A stretch of DNA of 64,000 nt. Source: a bacterium. GTDB lineage: Bacteria; Desulfobacterota; Binatia; HRBIN30; CADEER01. The DNA lies in contig JAHBUY010000008.1 of NCBI GenBank assembly GCA_019637795.1, forward strand, positions 310,001 through 374,000. Reading direction: 5' to 3'. The position numbers were made by a program, and so were the translations under genes. This document shows positions 31,883-41,093 of this stretch, in pieces. The stretch's first letter is position 1. Each line of letters begins with the position of its first letter. Below the pieces are notes generated by a model. That model made no database searches. It saw nothing but the letters and a program-made list of their open reading frames with translations, and had not been told where the DNA came from.

Positions 31883-33631
31883 ATGACGAAGCCAGTCGAG
31901 CAGTGGGTCAACGAGGTCGCCGCGCACACGACGCCGGATCGCGTCGTCTGGTGCGACGGCTCAGAGGTCGAGAACCAGCGCCTGATCGACGAGATGCTGG
32001 CCCGCGGCACGCTGAAGGCCCTGAACCACGACAAGTTTCCCGGCTCGTACCTGCACCGCAGCGATCCGAGCGACGTCGCCCGCACCGAGCACCTGACCTT
32101 CGTCTGCAGCGCGGAGCAGGAGCAAGCCGGTCCGAACAACAACTGGATGGCGCCGGCGGAGGCGAAGGCCAAGGTGGGTGCGTTGTTCAAGGGCGCGATG
32201 ACGGGTCGGACGATGTACGTCGTGCCCTACATCATGGGCCCGGTCGCCTCGCCCTACAGCCAGATCGGCGTCGAGATCACCGACAGCCCGTACGTCGTCG
32301 CCAACATGCGCATCATGACGCGCATGGGACAGGTCGCGCTCGACCGCCTGGGCAACTCCGACGACTACGTGAAGGGCCTGCACTCGCTCGGCGACCTGAG
32401 TCCGGATCGCCGCTTCATCCTCCACTTCCCCGAGGAGAAGCTGATCTGGTCGATCGGCTCCGGCTACGGCGGCAACGCCTTGCTCGGCAAGAAGTGCTTC
32501 GCGCTGCGCATCGCCAGCTTCATGGGCGCGCAGCAGGGCTGGATGGCCGAGCACATGCTGATCGTCGGCATCGAGGACCCGCAGGGGCGCGTGACCTACG
32601 TCGCCGGGGCGTTTCCCAGCGCCTGCGGCAAGACCAACCTGGCGATGCTGGTTCCGCCGGCGAGCCAGAAGGGCTGGAGGATCTGGACCGTCGGCGACGA
32701 TATCTGCTGGATGCGCCCGGGGCCGGACGGCCGTTTGTGGGCGATCAATCCCGAGGCCGGCTTCTTCGGCGTCGCGCCGGGCACGTCCTCGAAGACCAAT
32801 CCCAACGCGATGGCCAGCCTCGGCCGCAACAGCATCTTCACCAACGTCGCCGTCACCGACGACAACTGCCCCTGGTGGGAGGGCATCGACGGTCCGGTGC
32901 CGGAGCATCTCGTCGACTGGCGCGGCAACGACTGGCGCAAGGGCTCGAGCGAGAAGGCCGCCCACCCGAACTCGCGCTTCACCGCGCCGGCGTCGCAGTG
33001 CCCGTCCATCTCCCCGCACTGGGAGGATCCCAAGGGCGTGCCCATCTCGGCCATCCTCTTCGGCGGCCGCCGCGCCCGCACGGCGCCACTGATCATGCAG
33101 TCGTTCGACTGGAACCACGGCGTCTTCGTCGGCGCCTCGGTCGCCTCCGAGACCACCGCGGCGGCCACCGGGCAGGTCGGGGTCGTGCGGCGCGATCCGA
33201 TGGCCATGCTGCCGTTCTGCGGCTTCAACATGGGCGACTACTTCGGTCACTGGCTGCACATGGGCTCGCAGCTCGCCAACCCGCCGAAGATCTTCCACGT
33301 CAACTGGTTCCGCCAGGACGCCGCTGGCCGCTTCATCTGGCCGGGCTTCGGCGACAACCTGCGCCCATTGCGCTGGATGCTCAGCCGCTGCGACGGCAGC
33401 GGCAACGGCAACGCGGTGGAGTCGCCGATCGGCCTCCTCCCGACGAAGACCGGCATCGACACCGACGGCCTCGACCTGGCGCCTGGCGCCATGGACGAGC
33501 TGCTCGGCGTGTCGCGCGACGATTGGAAGGCCGACGCCGCCAGCCTGGGCGAGTTCTTCGGCAAGTTCGGCAAGCACCTGCCGGGCGAGATGGAGCGGCA
33601 GCGGGCGCAGTTGCTGCAGCGCCTGGGTTGA
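31883..33631 (+). CDS. pckG: Phosphoenolpyruvate carboxykinase (GTP)
   Basis: 582 residues. GTP-type PEPCK, producing PEP from oxaloacetate. The P-loop GAFPSACGKTN (Cys248 region), the metal/active Lys-His region WSIGSGYGGNALLGKKCFALRIAS, DDICWMRPGPDGRLWAINPE and the guanine contacts PISAILFGGRR and FNMGDYFGHW are present. ATG 31883 is preferred because an AAGGTGG site precedes it by eight bases; a GTG at 31871 overlaps that site. It lies 46 bases after the FAH-family gene on the same strand, linking C4 acids from the mutase/lyase pathway to gluconeogenesis. Confidence 0.95.
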   Translation: MTKPVEQWVNEVAAHTTPDRVVWCDGSEVENQRLIDEMLARGTLKALNHDKFPGSYLHRSDPSDVARTEHLTFVCSAEQEQAGPNNNWMAPAEAKAKVGALFKGAMTGRTMYVVPYIMGPVASPYSQIGVEITDSPYVVANMRIMTRMGQVALDRLGNSDDYVKGLHSLGDLSPDRRFILHFPEEKLIWSIGSGYGGNALLGKKCFALRIASFMGAQQGWMAEHMLIVGIEDPQGRVTYVAGAFPSACGKTNLAMLVPPASQKGWRIWTVGDDICWMRPGPDGRLWAINPEAGFFGVAPGTSSKTNPNAMASLGRNSIFTNVAVTDDNCPWWEGIDGPVPEHLVDWRGNDWRKGSSEKAAHPNSRFTAPASQCPSISPHWEDPKGVPISAILFGGRRARTAPLIMQSFDWNHGVFVGASVASETTAAATGQVGVVRRDPMAMLPFCGFNMGDYFGHWLHMGSQLANPPKIFHVNWFRQDAAGRFIWPGFGDNLRPLRWMLSRCDGSGNGNAVESPIGLLPTKTGIDTDGLDLAPGAMDELLGVSRDDWKADAASLGEFFGKFGKHLPGEMERQRAQLLQRLG

Positions 33632-33652
33632 GCGGGGCGGGCGACCGCCAGT

Positions 33653-35269
33653 TCAGGTACGGCCGGGCGGCCGCAGCGCGCGGCGCAGGATCTTGCCGTT
33701 GCGGGTGCGTGGCAGGTCCTCGACCAGGTAGACGACGCGCGGCGCCTTGTACGCGGCCAGGTGCTGGCTCGCGTAGGCGCGCACCGCGTCGGCCGTGAGC
33801 GCGCTGTCGGGGCGGGGGATGACGTAGGCGGCAACCACCACCTTGCCTGGCTCCGGTTCCTCGGCGACGGCGGCGCAGTCGGCGACGTCGGGGTGGTCCC
33901 TGATCACGCGCTCCACCTCGTAGGGCGAGACGCGGTAGCCGAAGGTGTTGATCAGGTCGTCGCGACGGCCGAGGAACCACAGGTAGCCGTCGGCGTCGAG
34001 GCGGGCGAAGTCGCCGGTGAGGAACCATTCGCCCTGGAAGGCCTCGGCGTTCTCGGCATCGCGGTTCCAGTAGCGGAGGAACAGCGCCGGATCGGCGCGC
34101 GGGATGCACAGCATGCCCTCGCTGCCGACCGGGACCGGCCGCAGGCTGCGGGGATCGAGCAGGCGGACGTCGTGGCCCGGCTGAGGGAAACCGGCGGAGC
34201 CGGGGCGGATCGGAAGGGCGCGGGGCTGCGAGATGTAATACGAGCACTCGGTCATCCCGAGGCCTTCGTAGATGTCCTGGCCGAAGCGGGCGCGCCACGC
34301 GGCGAGCACCTCTCCGGACAGCGGCTCGCCGGCGCTCATGCAGTGGCGCAACGTCGGGACGTCGGCGCGGCCGCAGGCGGTCTTCTGCAGGATCTGCCGA
34401 TACAGCGTCGGCACGCCGATGAAGATGGTCGCGCCGTGCGCGGCGATGAGCCGTGGCCACACCTGCGGCGCGGGGGGCCCTTCGTACACGATCGCCGTCG
34501 TCGCCCGATAGAGCGGATCCATCAGGCCGGTGCCGAGGACGTAGGTCCAGTTGTACTTGCCGGAGTGGAGGACCCGATCGCCGCCCTCCGCGGCGAAGCT
34601 GAACCAGTACTCCGACGCCGGCTGACGACCGAGCAGGCTGCGATGGGCGTGCAGCGCGCCCTTGGCGTACCCGGTGGTGCCGGAGGTGTAGACCAGGTAC
34701 GCCGGGTCGTCGGCCGCCGTCTCGTGCGGCGGCTCCCAGTGCGCGATGGCGTCCAGGGCGGCGTTCAGGTCGTGCAGGTGCAGGCGGGCCGCCGGCGCCG
34801 CCTCGCCGGGTCCAACGAGCAGCACGTGACGCAGGGAGGCGAGGCCCTCGAGCTCGCGGTGGAGCGCGTTCCAGCTCTCGCGCGTCGTCGCCAGCGCCAC
34901 GGCGCCGGCATCCCGCGCCAGGAAGAGCACCTCGTCGGCGGTGAGCAGGATGGAGGTCGGGACCGGAACGGCCCCACGCTTCATCGCGCCGAGGAAGACG
35001 ACGGGATACTCGAGGCAGTTGGGGAGGCGCACGAGAATGCGCGCGCCGGAGGTGATCTCGAGGTCGCGCAGGAGCTGTGCCAGTTGGCTGGTGCGAGTGG
35101 CCAGTTGTCCGAACGAAAGCTGCCGCGCGCCGGCCGCGTGGTCGTCGCAGATCACCGCCGGCCGCGATTCGGCTTCCGTGCCGAGATGCGCGTCGGTGCA
35201 GGCCGCGGCGGCGTTGAAACGGGCGGGAATGCGCCAGGTCCAGGGAGGAAACCTCGTCGCGGAGCTCAT
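33653..35269 (-). CDS. Acyl-CoA ligase (ANL superfamily; benzoate/4-hydroxybenzoate-CoA ligase-like)
   Basis: 538 residues. The adenylation signature VYTSGTTGYAKGALHAH (about 180), YEGLGMTECSYYIS (about 315), GDFARLDADGYLWFLGRRDDLINTFGYRVSPYEVE (about 405) and catalytic Lys in RTRNGKILRRAL (about 525) are all present. The organisation resembles aryl-CoA and medium-chain acyl-CoA ligases (BclA/BadA type) more than acetyl-CoA synthetase. The ligand is not determined. It lies downstream of meaB on the same strand (136-base gap). Confidence 0.85.
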   Translation of the reverse strand: MSSATRFPPWTWRIPARFNAAAACTDAHLGTEAESRPAVICDDHAAGARQLSFGQLATRTSQLAQLLRDLEITSGARILVRLPNCLEYPVVFLGAMKRGAVPVPTSILLTADEVLFLARDAGAVALATTRESWNALHRELEGLASLRHVLLVGPGEAAPAARLHLHDLNAALDAIAHWEPPHETAADDPAYLVYTSGTTGYAKGALHAHRSLLGRQPASEYWFSFAAEGGDRVLHSGKYNWTYVLGTGLMDPLYRATTAIVYEGPPAPQVWPRLIAAHGATIFIGVPTLYRQILQKTACGRADVPTLRHCMSAGEPLSGEVLAAWRARFGQDIYEGLGMTECSYYISQPRALPIRPGSAGFPQPGHDVRLLDPRSLRPVPVGSEGMLCIPRADPALFLRYWNRDAENAEAFQGEWFLTGDFARLDADGYLWFLGRRDDLINTFGYRVSPYEVERVIRDHPDVADCAAVAEEPEPGKVVVAAYVIPRPDSALTADAVRAYASQHLAAYKAPRVVYLVEDLPRTRNGKILRRALRPPGRT

Positions 35270-35405
35270 CGGGTGCGTGCGCTCTATCCGGCAGATCGCG
35301 TCAAGTCACGCCGGCAGGGCCGCGCTCCGTGCAGCGGCCGCCGCGCGCTGCGGGCGCACGGGGTGCGAGCGGCGTCACCGCTGCGCGCGAGCGCGCCGGT
35401 CCAGG

Positions 35406-36431
35406 TCAACGGCGCCGTGCCGGCGCGGCGTCGGCGGGCGCCGGGCCGTCGAAGTCGAGCAGCGCCAGCAGGCGGCGCGCTCCGTCGGTGGGGGTCATGC
35501 GCGCGTCGAGCACGGCGGCCTCCACGTTCGGCAGCTCGCGGGCGATGGTCGGGCGCGACAGGAAGTGGCGGGTGAGGCCGTCGTTGAGCATCGCCCACAG
35601 CCAGTCGCGCTGCTGCTGCCGGCGCTTGGCGGCGAGCTCGCCGCTGGCCTCCAGCGCCGTGCGGTGGCGCTGGATCGCGTCCCACACCGCGTCCATGCCG
35701 CGCGCCTCGAGGGCGCTGACCTGCAGGACCGGCGGCTCCCAGCGCGCGCTCTGTGGGCGGAAGAGGCGCAGCGCCAGCGCCAGCTCGGCGGCGGCGCGCT
35801 GGGCGCGGGGCAGATTGTCGCCGTCGGCCTTGTTGATCGCCAGCGCGTCGGCGAGCTCGATGATGCCCTTCTTCATGCCCTGCAGCTCGTCGCCGGCGCC
35901 GGCGAGCATGAGGACGAGGAAGAAGTCGACCATCGACGCGACCGCGTACTCGGACTGGCCGACGCCGACGGTCTCGATCAGCACGACGTCGTAGCCCGCC
36001 GCCTCGCAGACCAGCATCGCCTCGCGGGTGCGGCGGGCGACGCCGCCGAGGGAGCCGGCGGACGGGCTGGGCCGGATGAAGGCCTGCGGCGACACCGACA
36101 GACGCTGCATGCGGGTCTTGTCGCCGAGGATGCTGCCGCCGGAGCGAGCGCTCGACGGGTCGACGGCGAGCACCGCGACGGCGAGCTCGCGCTCGATGAG
36201 ATGGAGGCCGAGGGCTTCGATGAAGGTGCTCTTGCCGACCCCGGGGACGCCGCTGACGCCGACCCGGTGCGCCCGTCCGGTCGCCGGCAGCAGCCGCTCG
36301 AGCAGGCGCTGCGCCGCCTCCTGGTGATCGTCGCGGGTGCTCTCGACGAGGGTGATCGCCTTGGCCAGCGCGCGGCGGTTGCCGGCGAGCACGCCCTCGA
36401 CGAGGGGATCGACGGAAAGCGGACGGGCCAT
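35406..36431 (-). CDS. meaB: Methylmalonyl-CoA mutase-associated GTPase MeaB (ArgK family)
   Basis: 341 residues. G3E-type GTPase. The P-loop GVPGVGKST is at residues 61-69, followed by ALAVDPSSARSGGSILGDKTRM (about 90-110), FIRPSPSAGSLGG (about 118), DVVLIETVGVGQSE (about 140) and NKADGDN (about 198), which supplies guanine specificity. MeaB protects and reactivates B12-dependent acyl-CoA mutases by gating cobalamin loading. It lies 46 bases downstream of methylmalonyl-CoA mutase and is probably in the same transcript. It may also serve MeaA at 25327. Confidence 0.95.
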   Translation of the reverse strand: MARPLSVDPLVEGVLAGNRRALAKAITLVESTRDDHQEAAQRLLERLLPATGRAHRVGVSGVPGVGKSTFIEALGLHLIERELAVAVLAVDPSSARSGGSILGDKTRMQRLSVSPQAFIRPSPSAGSLGGVARRTREAMLVCEAAGYDVVLIETVGVGQSEYAVASMVDFFLVLMLAGAGDELQGMKKGIIELADALAINKADGDNLPRAQRAAAELALALRLFRPQSARWEPPVLQVSALEARGMDAVWDAIQRHRTALEASGELAAKRRQQQRDWLWAMLNDGLTRHFLSRPTIARELPNVEAAVLDARMTPTDGARRLLALLDFDGPAPADAAPARRR

Positions 36432-36477
36432 GGGGGAGTGGGGGCGCGGGCCGCTCGCCCGCGCTTCTGCGGAGGGA

Positions 36478-38652
36478 CTAGGCGTTGACCGCCGTGTCGG
36501 TGTCGCCGGTGCCGCTCTGGCGGATCAGGTCCAGCACCGCGCGGGCCGCCTTCGGAATCTGGGTGCCGGGGCCGAACACCGCCTTCACTCCGGCCTTCTC
36601 CAGGAACGGGTAATCCCTGGGCGGGATGATGCCGCCGACGGTGACGACGATGTCGCCCGCGCCCAGCTTTTTCAATTCCTCGATGAGCTGCGGCACCAGC
36701 GTCTTGTGGCCGCCGGACTGGGTCGACACGCCGACCACGTGCACGTCGTTCTCGACCGCCTGCCGTGCCACCTCCTCCGGCGTCTGGAAGAGCGTGCCGA
36801 CGTCGACGTCGAAGCCGAGGTCGGCGAAGGCGGTCGCGATCACCTTGGCGCCGCGGTCGTGGCCGTCCTGGCCCACCTTGGCCACCAGCATGCGCGGCCG
36901 CCGGCCGTGCTCGCTGGCGAAGGCGCGTACCTCGCCCTGCAGCGCTTTCCATTCGCCGTCGTCGTTGAACGAGGCGCCGTAGACGCCGGAGATCGATTTG
37001 ATCTCGGCGTGGTAGCGGCCCCACACCTTCTCCAACGCCGAGGAAATCTCGCCCACCGTGGCGCGGGCGCGCGCCGCGTCCACCGCCAGCGCCAGCAGGT
37101 TGCCGCTGCCGGTCTCGGCACAGCGGGTCAGCGCCGCCAGCGTCGCCTCGACCGCGCCGGCGTCGCGCGCCTTCTTGATCCGTGCCAGGCGCGCCACCTG
37201 CGCCTCGCGCACCGCGGTGTTGTCGATCTCGCGGGTGTCGATCTCCGGCTCCTCGTCGAGGCGGAACTTGTTGACGCCGACGATCACGTCCTCGACGCGG
37301 TCGATGCGGGCCTGTCGCCGCGCCGCGGTCTCCTCGATGCGCAGCTTCGGCATGCCCTGCTCGATGGCGCGGGTCATGCCGCCGAGGCGCTCGACCTCCT
37401 CGATGATGCCCAATGCCTTGGTGGCCAGCGCATGGGTCAGCGACTCCATGAAATAGGAGCCGGCCCAGGGATCGACGACTTTGGGAATGCCGGTCTCGAG
37501 CTGCAGGATGAGCTGCGTGTTGCGGGCGATGCGCGCCGAGGCGTCGGTCGGCAGCGCGATCGCTTCATCGAACGAGTTGGTGTGCAGGCTCTGCGTGCCG
37601 CCGAACACGGAGGCCATGGCCTCGATGGTGGTGCGGATGATGTTGTTGAACGGATCCTGCTCGGTGAGGCTGGCGCCCGAGGTCTGGCAGTGCGTGCGCA
37701 GCATCAGCGACGTCGGCTTCTTGGGATTGAAGTGCTTCTTCATCAGCGTCGCCCACAGCAGGCGGGCGGCGCGCATCTTGGCGATCTCCATGTAGAAGTT
37801 CATGCCGATCGCCCAGAAGAAGGAGAGGCGGCCGGCGAAGGCGTCGATGTCGAGGCCCTTCGACAGCGCGGCGCGCACGTACTCGAGGCCGTCGGCGATG
37901 GTGAAGGCGAGCTCGAGATCGCAGGTCGCCCCGGCTTCCTGCATGTGGTAGCCGCTGATCGAGATCGAGTTGAAGCGCGGCATCTCCTTCGACGTGTACT
38001 CGATGATGTCGGCGACGATGCGCATCGAGGGCGCCGGCGGGTAGATGTACGTGTTGCGGACCATGAACTCCTTGAGGATGTCGTTCTGGATGGTCCCGGT
38101 GAGCTGATCGCGCGTCAGGCCCTGCTCCTCGCCGGCGACGATGAAGCTGGCGAGCACCGGCAGGACGGCGCCGTTCATGGTCATCGACACCGACATCTTG
38201 TCGAGCGGCACGCCGTCGAAGAGGATCTTCATGTCCTCGACCGAGTCGATCGCCACGCCGGCCTTGCCCACGTCGCCGACGACGCGCGGGTGGTCGCTGT
38301 CGTAGCCGCGGTGGGTGGCGAGGTCGAAGGCGACCGAGAGGCCCATCTGCCCGGCGGCGAGATTCCTGCGGTAGAACGCGTTCGACTCCTCCGCGGTCGA
38401 GAAGCCGGCGTACTGGCGGATGGTCCACGGCTGGCCGGCGTACATGGTGACGCGCGGGCCGCGCAGGAAGGGGAAGTCGCCGGGGAGGGTGTCGGTGAAA
38501 TCGAGGCCGGCGACGTCGGCGCGGGTGTACAACGGCTTGACGTCGATGCCCTCCGGGGTGTGCCAGATCAGATCGTCGGGCGCGGCGCCCTTGCGCTCCT
38601 TGGTGGCCAGCTCGCGCCAGCGGCTCAGGTCGGCATCGGTCTTGTCGGCCAT
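36478..38652 (-). CDS. scpA: Methylmalonyl-CoA mutase, large (alpha) form
   Basis: 724 residues. Interconverts (R)-methylmalonyl-CoA and succinyl-CoA using adenosylcobalamin. The barrel domain has TIRQYAGFSTAEESNAFYRR, FDLATHRGYDSDHPR, the SVSMTMNGAVLPVLA segment and LRTHCQTSGASLTEQDP. The C-terminal cobalamin domain has the base-off motif VGQDGHDRGAKVI (His598) and SGGHKTLVPQL. It is a homodimeric-type single chain. ATG 38652 follows a GGGGAGAG site. With MeaB downstream, it closes the propionyl-CoA to succinyl-CoA route. No small subunit or epimerase is adjacent. Confidence 0.95.
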   Translation of the reverse strand: MADKTDADLSRWRELATKERKGAAPDDLIWHTPEGIDVKPLYTRADVAGLDFTDTLPGDFPFLRGPRVTMYAGQPWTIRQYAGFSTAEESNAFYRRNLAAGQMGLSVAFDLATHRGYDSDHPRVVGDVGKAGVAIDSVEDMKILFDGVPLDKMSVSMTMNGAVLPVLASFIVAGEEQGLTRDQLTGTIQNDILKEFMVRNTYIYPPAPSMRIVADIIEYTSKEMPRFNSISISGYHMQEAGATCDLELAFTIADGLEYVRAALSKGLDIDAFAGRLSFFWAIGMNFYMEIAKMRAARLLWATLMKKHFNPKKPTSLMLRTHCQTSGASLTEQDPFNNIIRTTIEAMASVFGGTQSLHTNSFDEAIALPTDASARIARNTQLILQLETGIPKVVDPWAGSYFMESLTHALATKALGIIEEVERLGGMTRAIEQGMPKLRIEETAARRQARIDRVEDVIVGVNKFRLDEEPEIDTREIDNTAVREAQVARLARIKKARDAGAVEATLAALTRCAETGSGNLLALAVDAARARATVGEISSALEKVWGRYHAEIKSISGVYGASFNDDGEWKALQGEVRAFASEHGRRPRMLVAKVGQDGHDRGAKVIATAFADLGFDVDVGTLFQTPEEVARQAVENDVHVVGVSTQSGGHKTLVPQLIEELKKLGAGDIVVTVGGIIPPRDYPFLEKAGVKAVFGPGTQIPKAARAVLDLIRQSGTGDTDTAVNA

Positions 38653-38873
38653 GGCTCTCCCCTCGATCCTCGCGGACGCTAGCAAGTTGGCGCAGCGGTT
38701 GAAATCCTGCCCGGCCGCCGACGCTCGGGTGCCGGCCAGCGGGGAAGGGGCGGAGAACCGACGGCGCGGCGTCGTGCAGTCCCTGCCGCGCGCACGGCAG
38801 TTGGAGTGGCCGGCGCGGCGGCACGGCAAATGCTCAGGTCCACGCCCGGCGATGATCTGCCCGGGAGGTGTGC

Positions 38874-41012
38874 GTGAGACGGAACGCAATAGCAGGGGTG
38901 CTGGCGCTGGCGGCCGTGGCAGTCGGCTGCGGTGGTGACGGCGGCGGAGGGGGCCGGGCGAAGACGCCCAACATCCTCTTCGTGATCATGGACGACGTCG
39001 GCATCGACCAGATGGAGGCCTTCGGCTACGGCGGCGGGACGCCGCCGAGCATGCCCAACATCGGCGCGATCGCCGGTCACGGCATTCGCTTCCGGAACGC
39101 ATGGGCGATGCCCGCCTGCAGCACGACCCGGGGCGTCATCTTCGATGGCCGATTCCCTCTGCGCACCAACGTCAAGGGCGCGCTGGGCGAGAACGACCTC
39201 GCCAATTCGATGGTCAATCCGTACGAGGTGACGGTGCCGAAGCTGCTCGCCCGACGAGGATACGAGAGCGCGCTCTTCGGCAAGTTCCACCTGGCGCTGC
39301 AGGGGAACGATCCGGCCGGCTACGGCATGGTGGCCAACCTCGGCTGGAACTACTTCGCCGGTTGGCTCGACGAGACCGGCGATCCGTCCTCGATCGACAC
39401 CACCGCCGGCGGCGTGGCGCCGCTCGGCACCTGGCACTGCGGCTTCGTGCCCGGCGCGGCACAGGGCGGCGCGGATCAGGGCGCCTGTTACCACGCCGAC
39501 GGCTCGTGCCGCGAGCTCTCGTCCAGCGGGCCGGTGCCGCCCGGGCGGACCTGTCGCGACGAAGGGGGCATCCTCGATCCCGACCAAGCCTGTCGGGCCG
39601 CGGTGCCGTCCTACATCGATTTCGAGACGCTGAGCGCCCACTACGTCTCGCCGCTGGTCTACAACTACGCCGACGGCAGCTACGAGCGGGTGCCGCCAAC
39701 CGACCCCCGGGCGCGGCAGTTCCGCGCCACCTTCGCGGTGGACGCGGCGATCGACTGGATCAAGGAGCGGCCGGGCGACCGGCCGTGGATGGCGACCGTG
39801 AGCTTCGCCTCCGACCACACGCCGCTGATGCAACCGCCGGTCAGCCGCGATCTGCCCGGCAGCGCAACCAGCAGCGACCTGGACTGCGCCAATCAGAACG
39901 ATCAGCGCGTCCTCTCGAACCTGATGATCGAATCGCTCGATCTCGAAGTGGGGCGCCTGCTGGTCGAGACGGGTCTGGCGCGCCGCGGCCGCGACGGGCG
40001 CCTCGTCTATCGTCCCGGGCAGACCGAGACGATGGTGGTGATCATCGGCGACAACGGCAGCCTCGGCACGACGGTCAAGGTGCCGTTCAGCGTCTCGCGC
40101 TCCAAGGGCACCGCCTACCAGACGGGCGTCTGGGTGCCGTTGATCGTGTCCGGGCCGCTGGTGAGGGCGCCCGGCCGCCGCGTCGAGCAGATGGTGAACG
40201 CGGCCGATCTGTACGCGCTGTTCGGCGAGATCGCCGGGTTCGCCGACGTCCAGGCCGAGGTGCCGCGACCGATCGATGCGCGACCGATGCTGCCGTACGT
40301 GACCAACCCGGCGCAAGGCAGCATTCGCGCCTGGAACTACACGGAAGTGGGCGTCAACCTGCAGGCCAACGGAGCCATCAACGGTCCCTGCGCGATCTCC
40401 AGCACCTGCACGCAGATTCCCGTCTCGAAGAGCGTCTGCGAGGACAACAACGGGATCTGGTGGGGCGCCGGACTCGACGATCCGATCACCGAGGGCGCGC
40501 CGCCCACCGGCTTCACCTACTGCTGCGAGGTCAATCAGTTCGTGATCGCCAATGGACGCGCCGCGGAGCCGTACGATATCGCGCCCCTGGTCTCGGTGGG
40601 CATCCGCAACGACCGCTACAAGATCGTCGAGAACTCGCTGCGCGCCTACGTGTCGCAGGATGAACCCTGTGTCGACACCACGACGATGGAGTTCTACGAG
40701 ATCGACGAGGCCGTTCCGGTGCCGAAACTCGACAACGAAGGCGAGGAGCTGGACACCGAGAACCTCACCCCGGTGCAGCAGCGCAACTACGACGCGCTCC
40801 TGGCGCAGTTGCAGGCGCTCCGCGACTCGGTGCCCGACTGCCCGGGGGATGGCAACATCGACTTCGTCATCAATCAGGCCGATCTCGACGACTGGCGCTT
40901 CTACGCCGACCTGACCGGTCAATCGAGCGTCTACGACGTCAACCTCGACGGCCTGACCGACGAGACGGACCGGTCGCTCATCGAGTCGTACCTCGGAACC
41001 GACTGCCGCTGA
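38874..41012 (+). CDS. Sulfatase-family lipoprotein with a dockerin-like C-terminus
   Basis: 712 residues. The N-terminus is a signal sequence with lipobox VAVGC. A sulfatase/arylsulfatase domain follows (about 33-600), with the metal-binding NILFVIMDD and a formylglycine site region PACSTTRG (Cys82). The usual C-x-P-x-R is C-S-T-T-R here, Thr in place of Pro. Conserved GKFHL (Lys, His) and GDNG (about 395) are present. Two EF-hand-like acidic loops end the protein (DGNIDFVINQADLDDW, DVNLDGLTDETDRS), a dockerin-type arrangement. GTG 38874 is used because GGGAGG precedes it by five bases; GTG 38868 would overlap that site. Confidence 0.8.
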   Translation: MRRNAIAGVLALAAVAVGCGGDGGGGGRAKTPNILFVIMDDVGIDQMEAFGYGGGTPPSMPNIGAIAGHGIRFRNAWAMPACSTTRGVIFDGRFPLRTNVKGALGENDLANSMVNPYEVTVPKLLARRGYESALFGKFHLALQGNDPAGYGMVANLGWNYFAGWLDETGDPSSIDTTAGGVAPLGTWHCGFVPGAAQGGADQGACYHADGSCRELSSSGPVPPGRTCRDEGGILDPDQACRAAVPSYIDFETLSAHYVSPLVYNYADGSYERVPPTDPRARQFRATFAVDAAIDWIKERPGDRPWMATVSFASDHTPLMQPPVSRDLPGSATSSDLDCANQNDQRVLSNLMIESLDLEVGRLLVETGLARRGRDGRLVYRPGQTETMVVIIGDNGSLGTTVKVPFSVSRSKGTAYQTGVWVPLIVSGPLVRAPGRRVEQMVNAADLYALFGEIAGFADVQAEVPRPIDARPMLPYVTNPAQGSIRAWNYTEVGVNLQANGAINGPCAISSTCTQIPVSKSVCEDNNGIWWGAGLDDPITEGAPPTGFTYCCEVNQFVIANGRAAEPYDIAPLVSVGIRNDRYKIVENSLRAYVSQDEPCVDTTTMEFYEIDEAVPVPKLDNEGEELDTENLTPVQQRNYDALLAQLQALRDSVPDCPGDGNIDFVINQADLDDWRFYADLTGQSSVYDVNLDGLTDETDRSLIESYLGTDCR

Positions 41013-41032
41013 CCTCCCGCCCCCGGAGCAGC

Positions 41033-41056
41033 GCGGGGCGGCCGCGGCCGCCCCGC
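41033..41056 (+). terminator. Perfect GC palindrome after the sulfatase gene
   Basis: Bases 41033-41042 pair with 41047-41056, with a CGCG centre (a 24-base palindrome). It begins 20 bases after the sulfatase stop. No T-run follows, so its role as terminator is tentative. Confidence 0.5.
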
Positions 41057-41093
41057 TGGATTCGGCCGCTCCGAGTCGCTAGAGGGGGCGGCC

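Noticed and set aside
38653..38873. Cobalamin riboswitch before the B12-dependent mutase
   Set aside because: The region upstream of methylmalonyl-CoA mutase shows no B12-box-like sequence or obvious conserved fold; the mutase has an ordinary Shine-Dalgarno.
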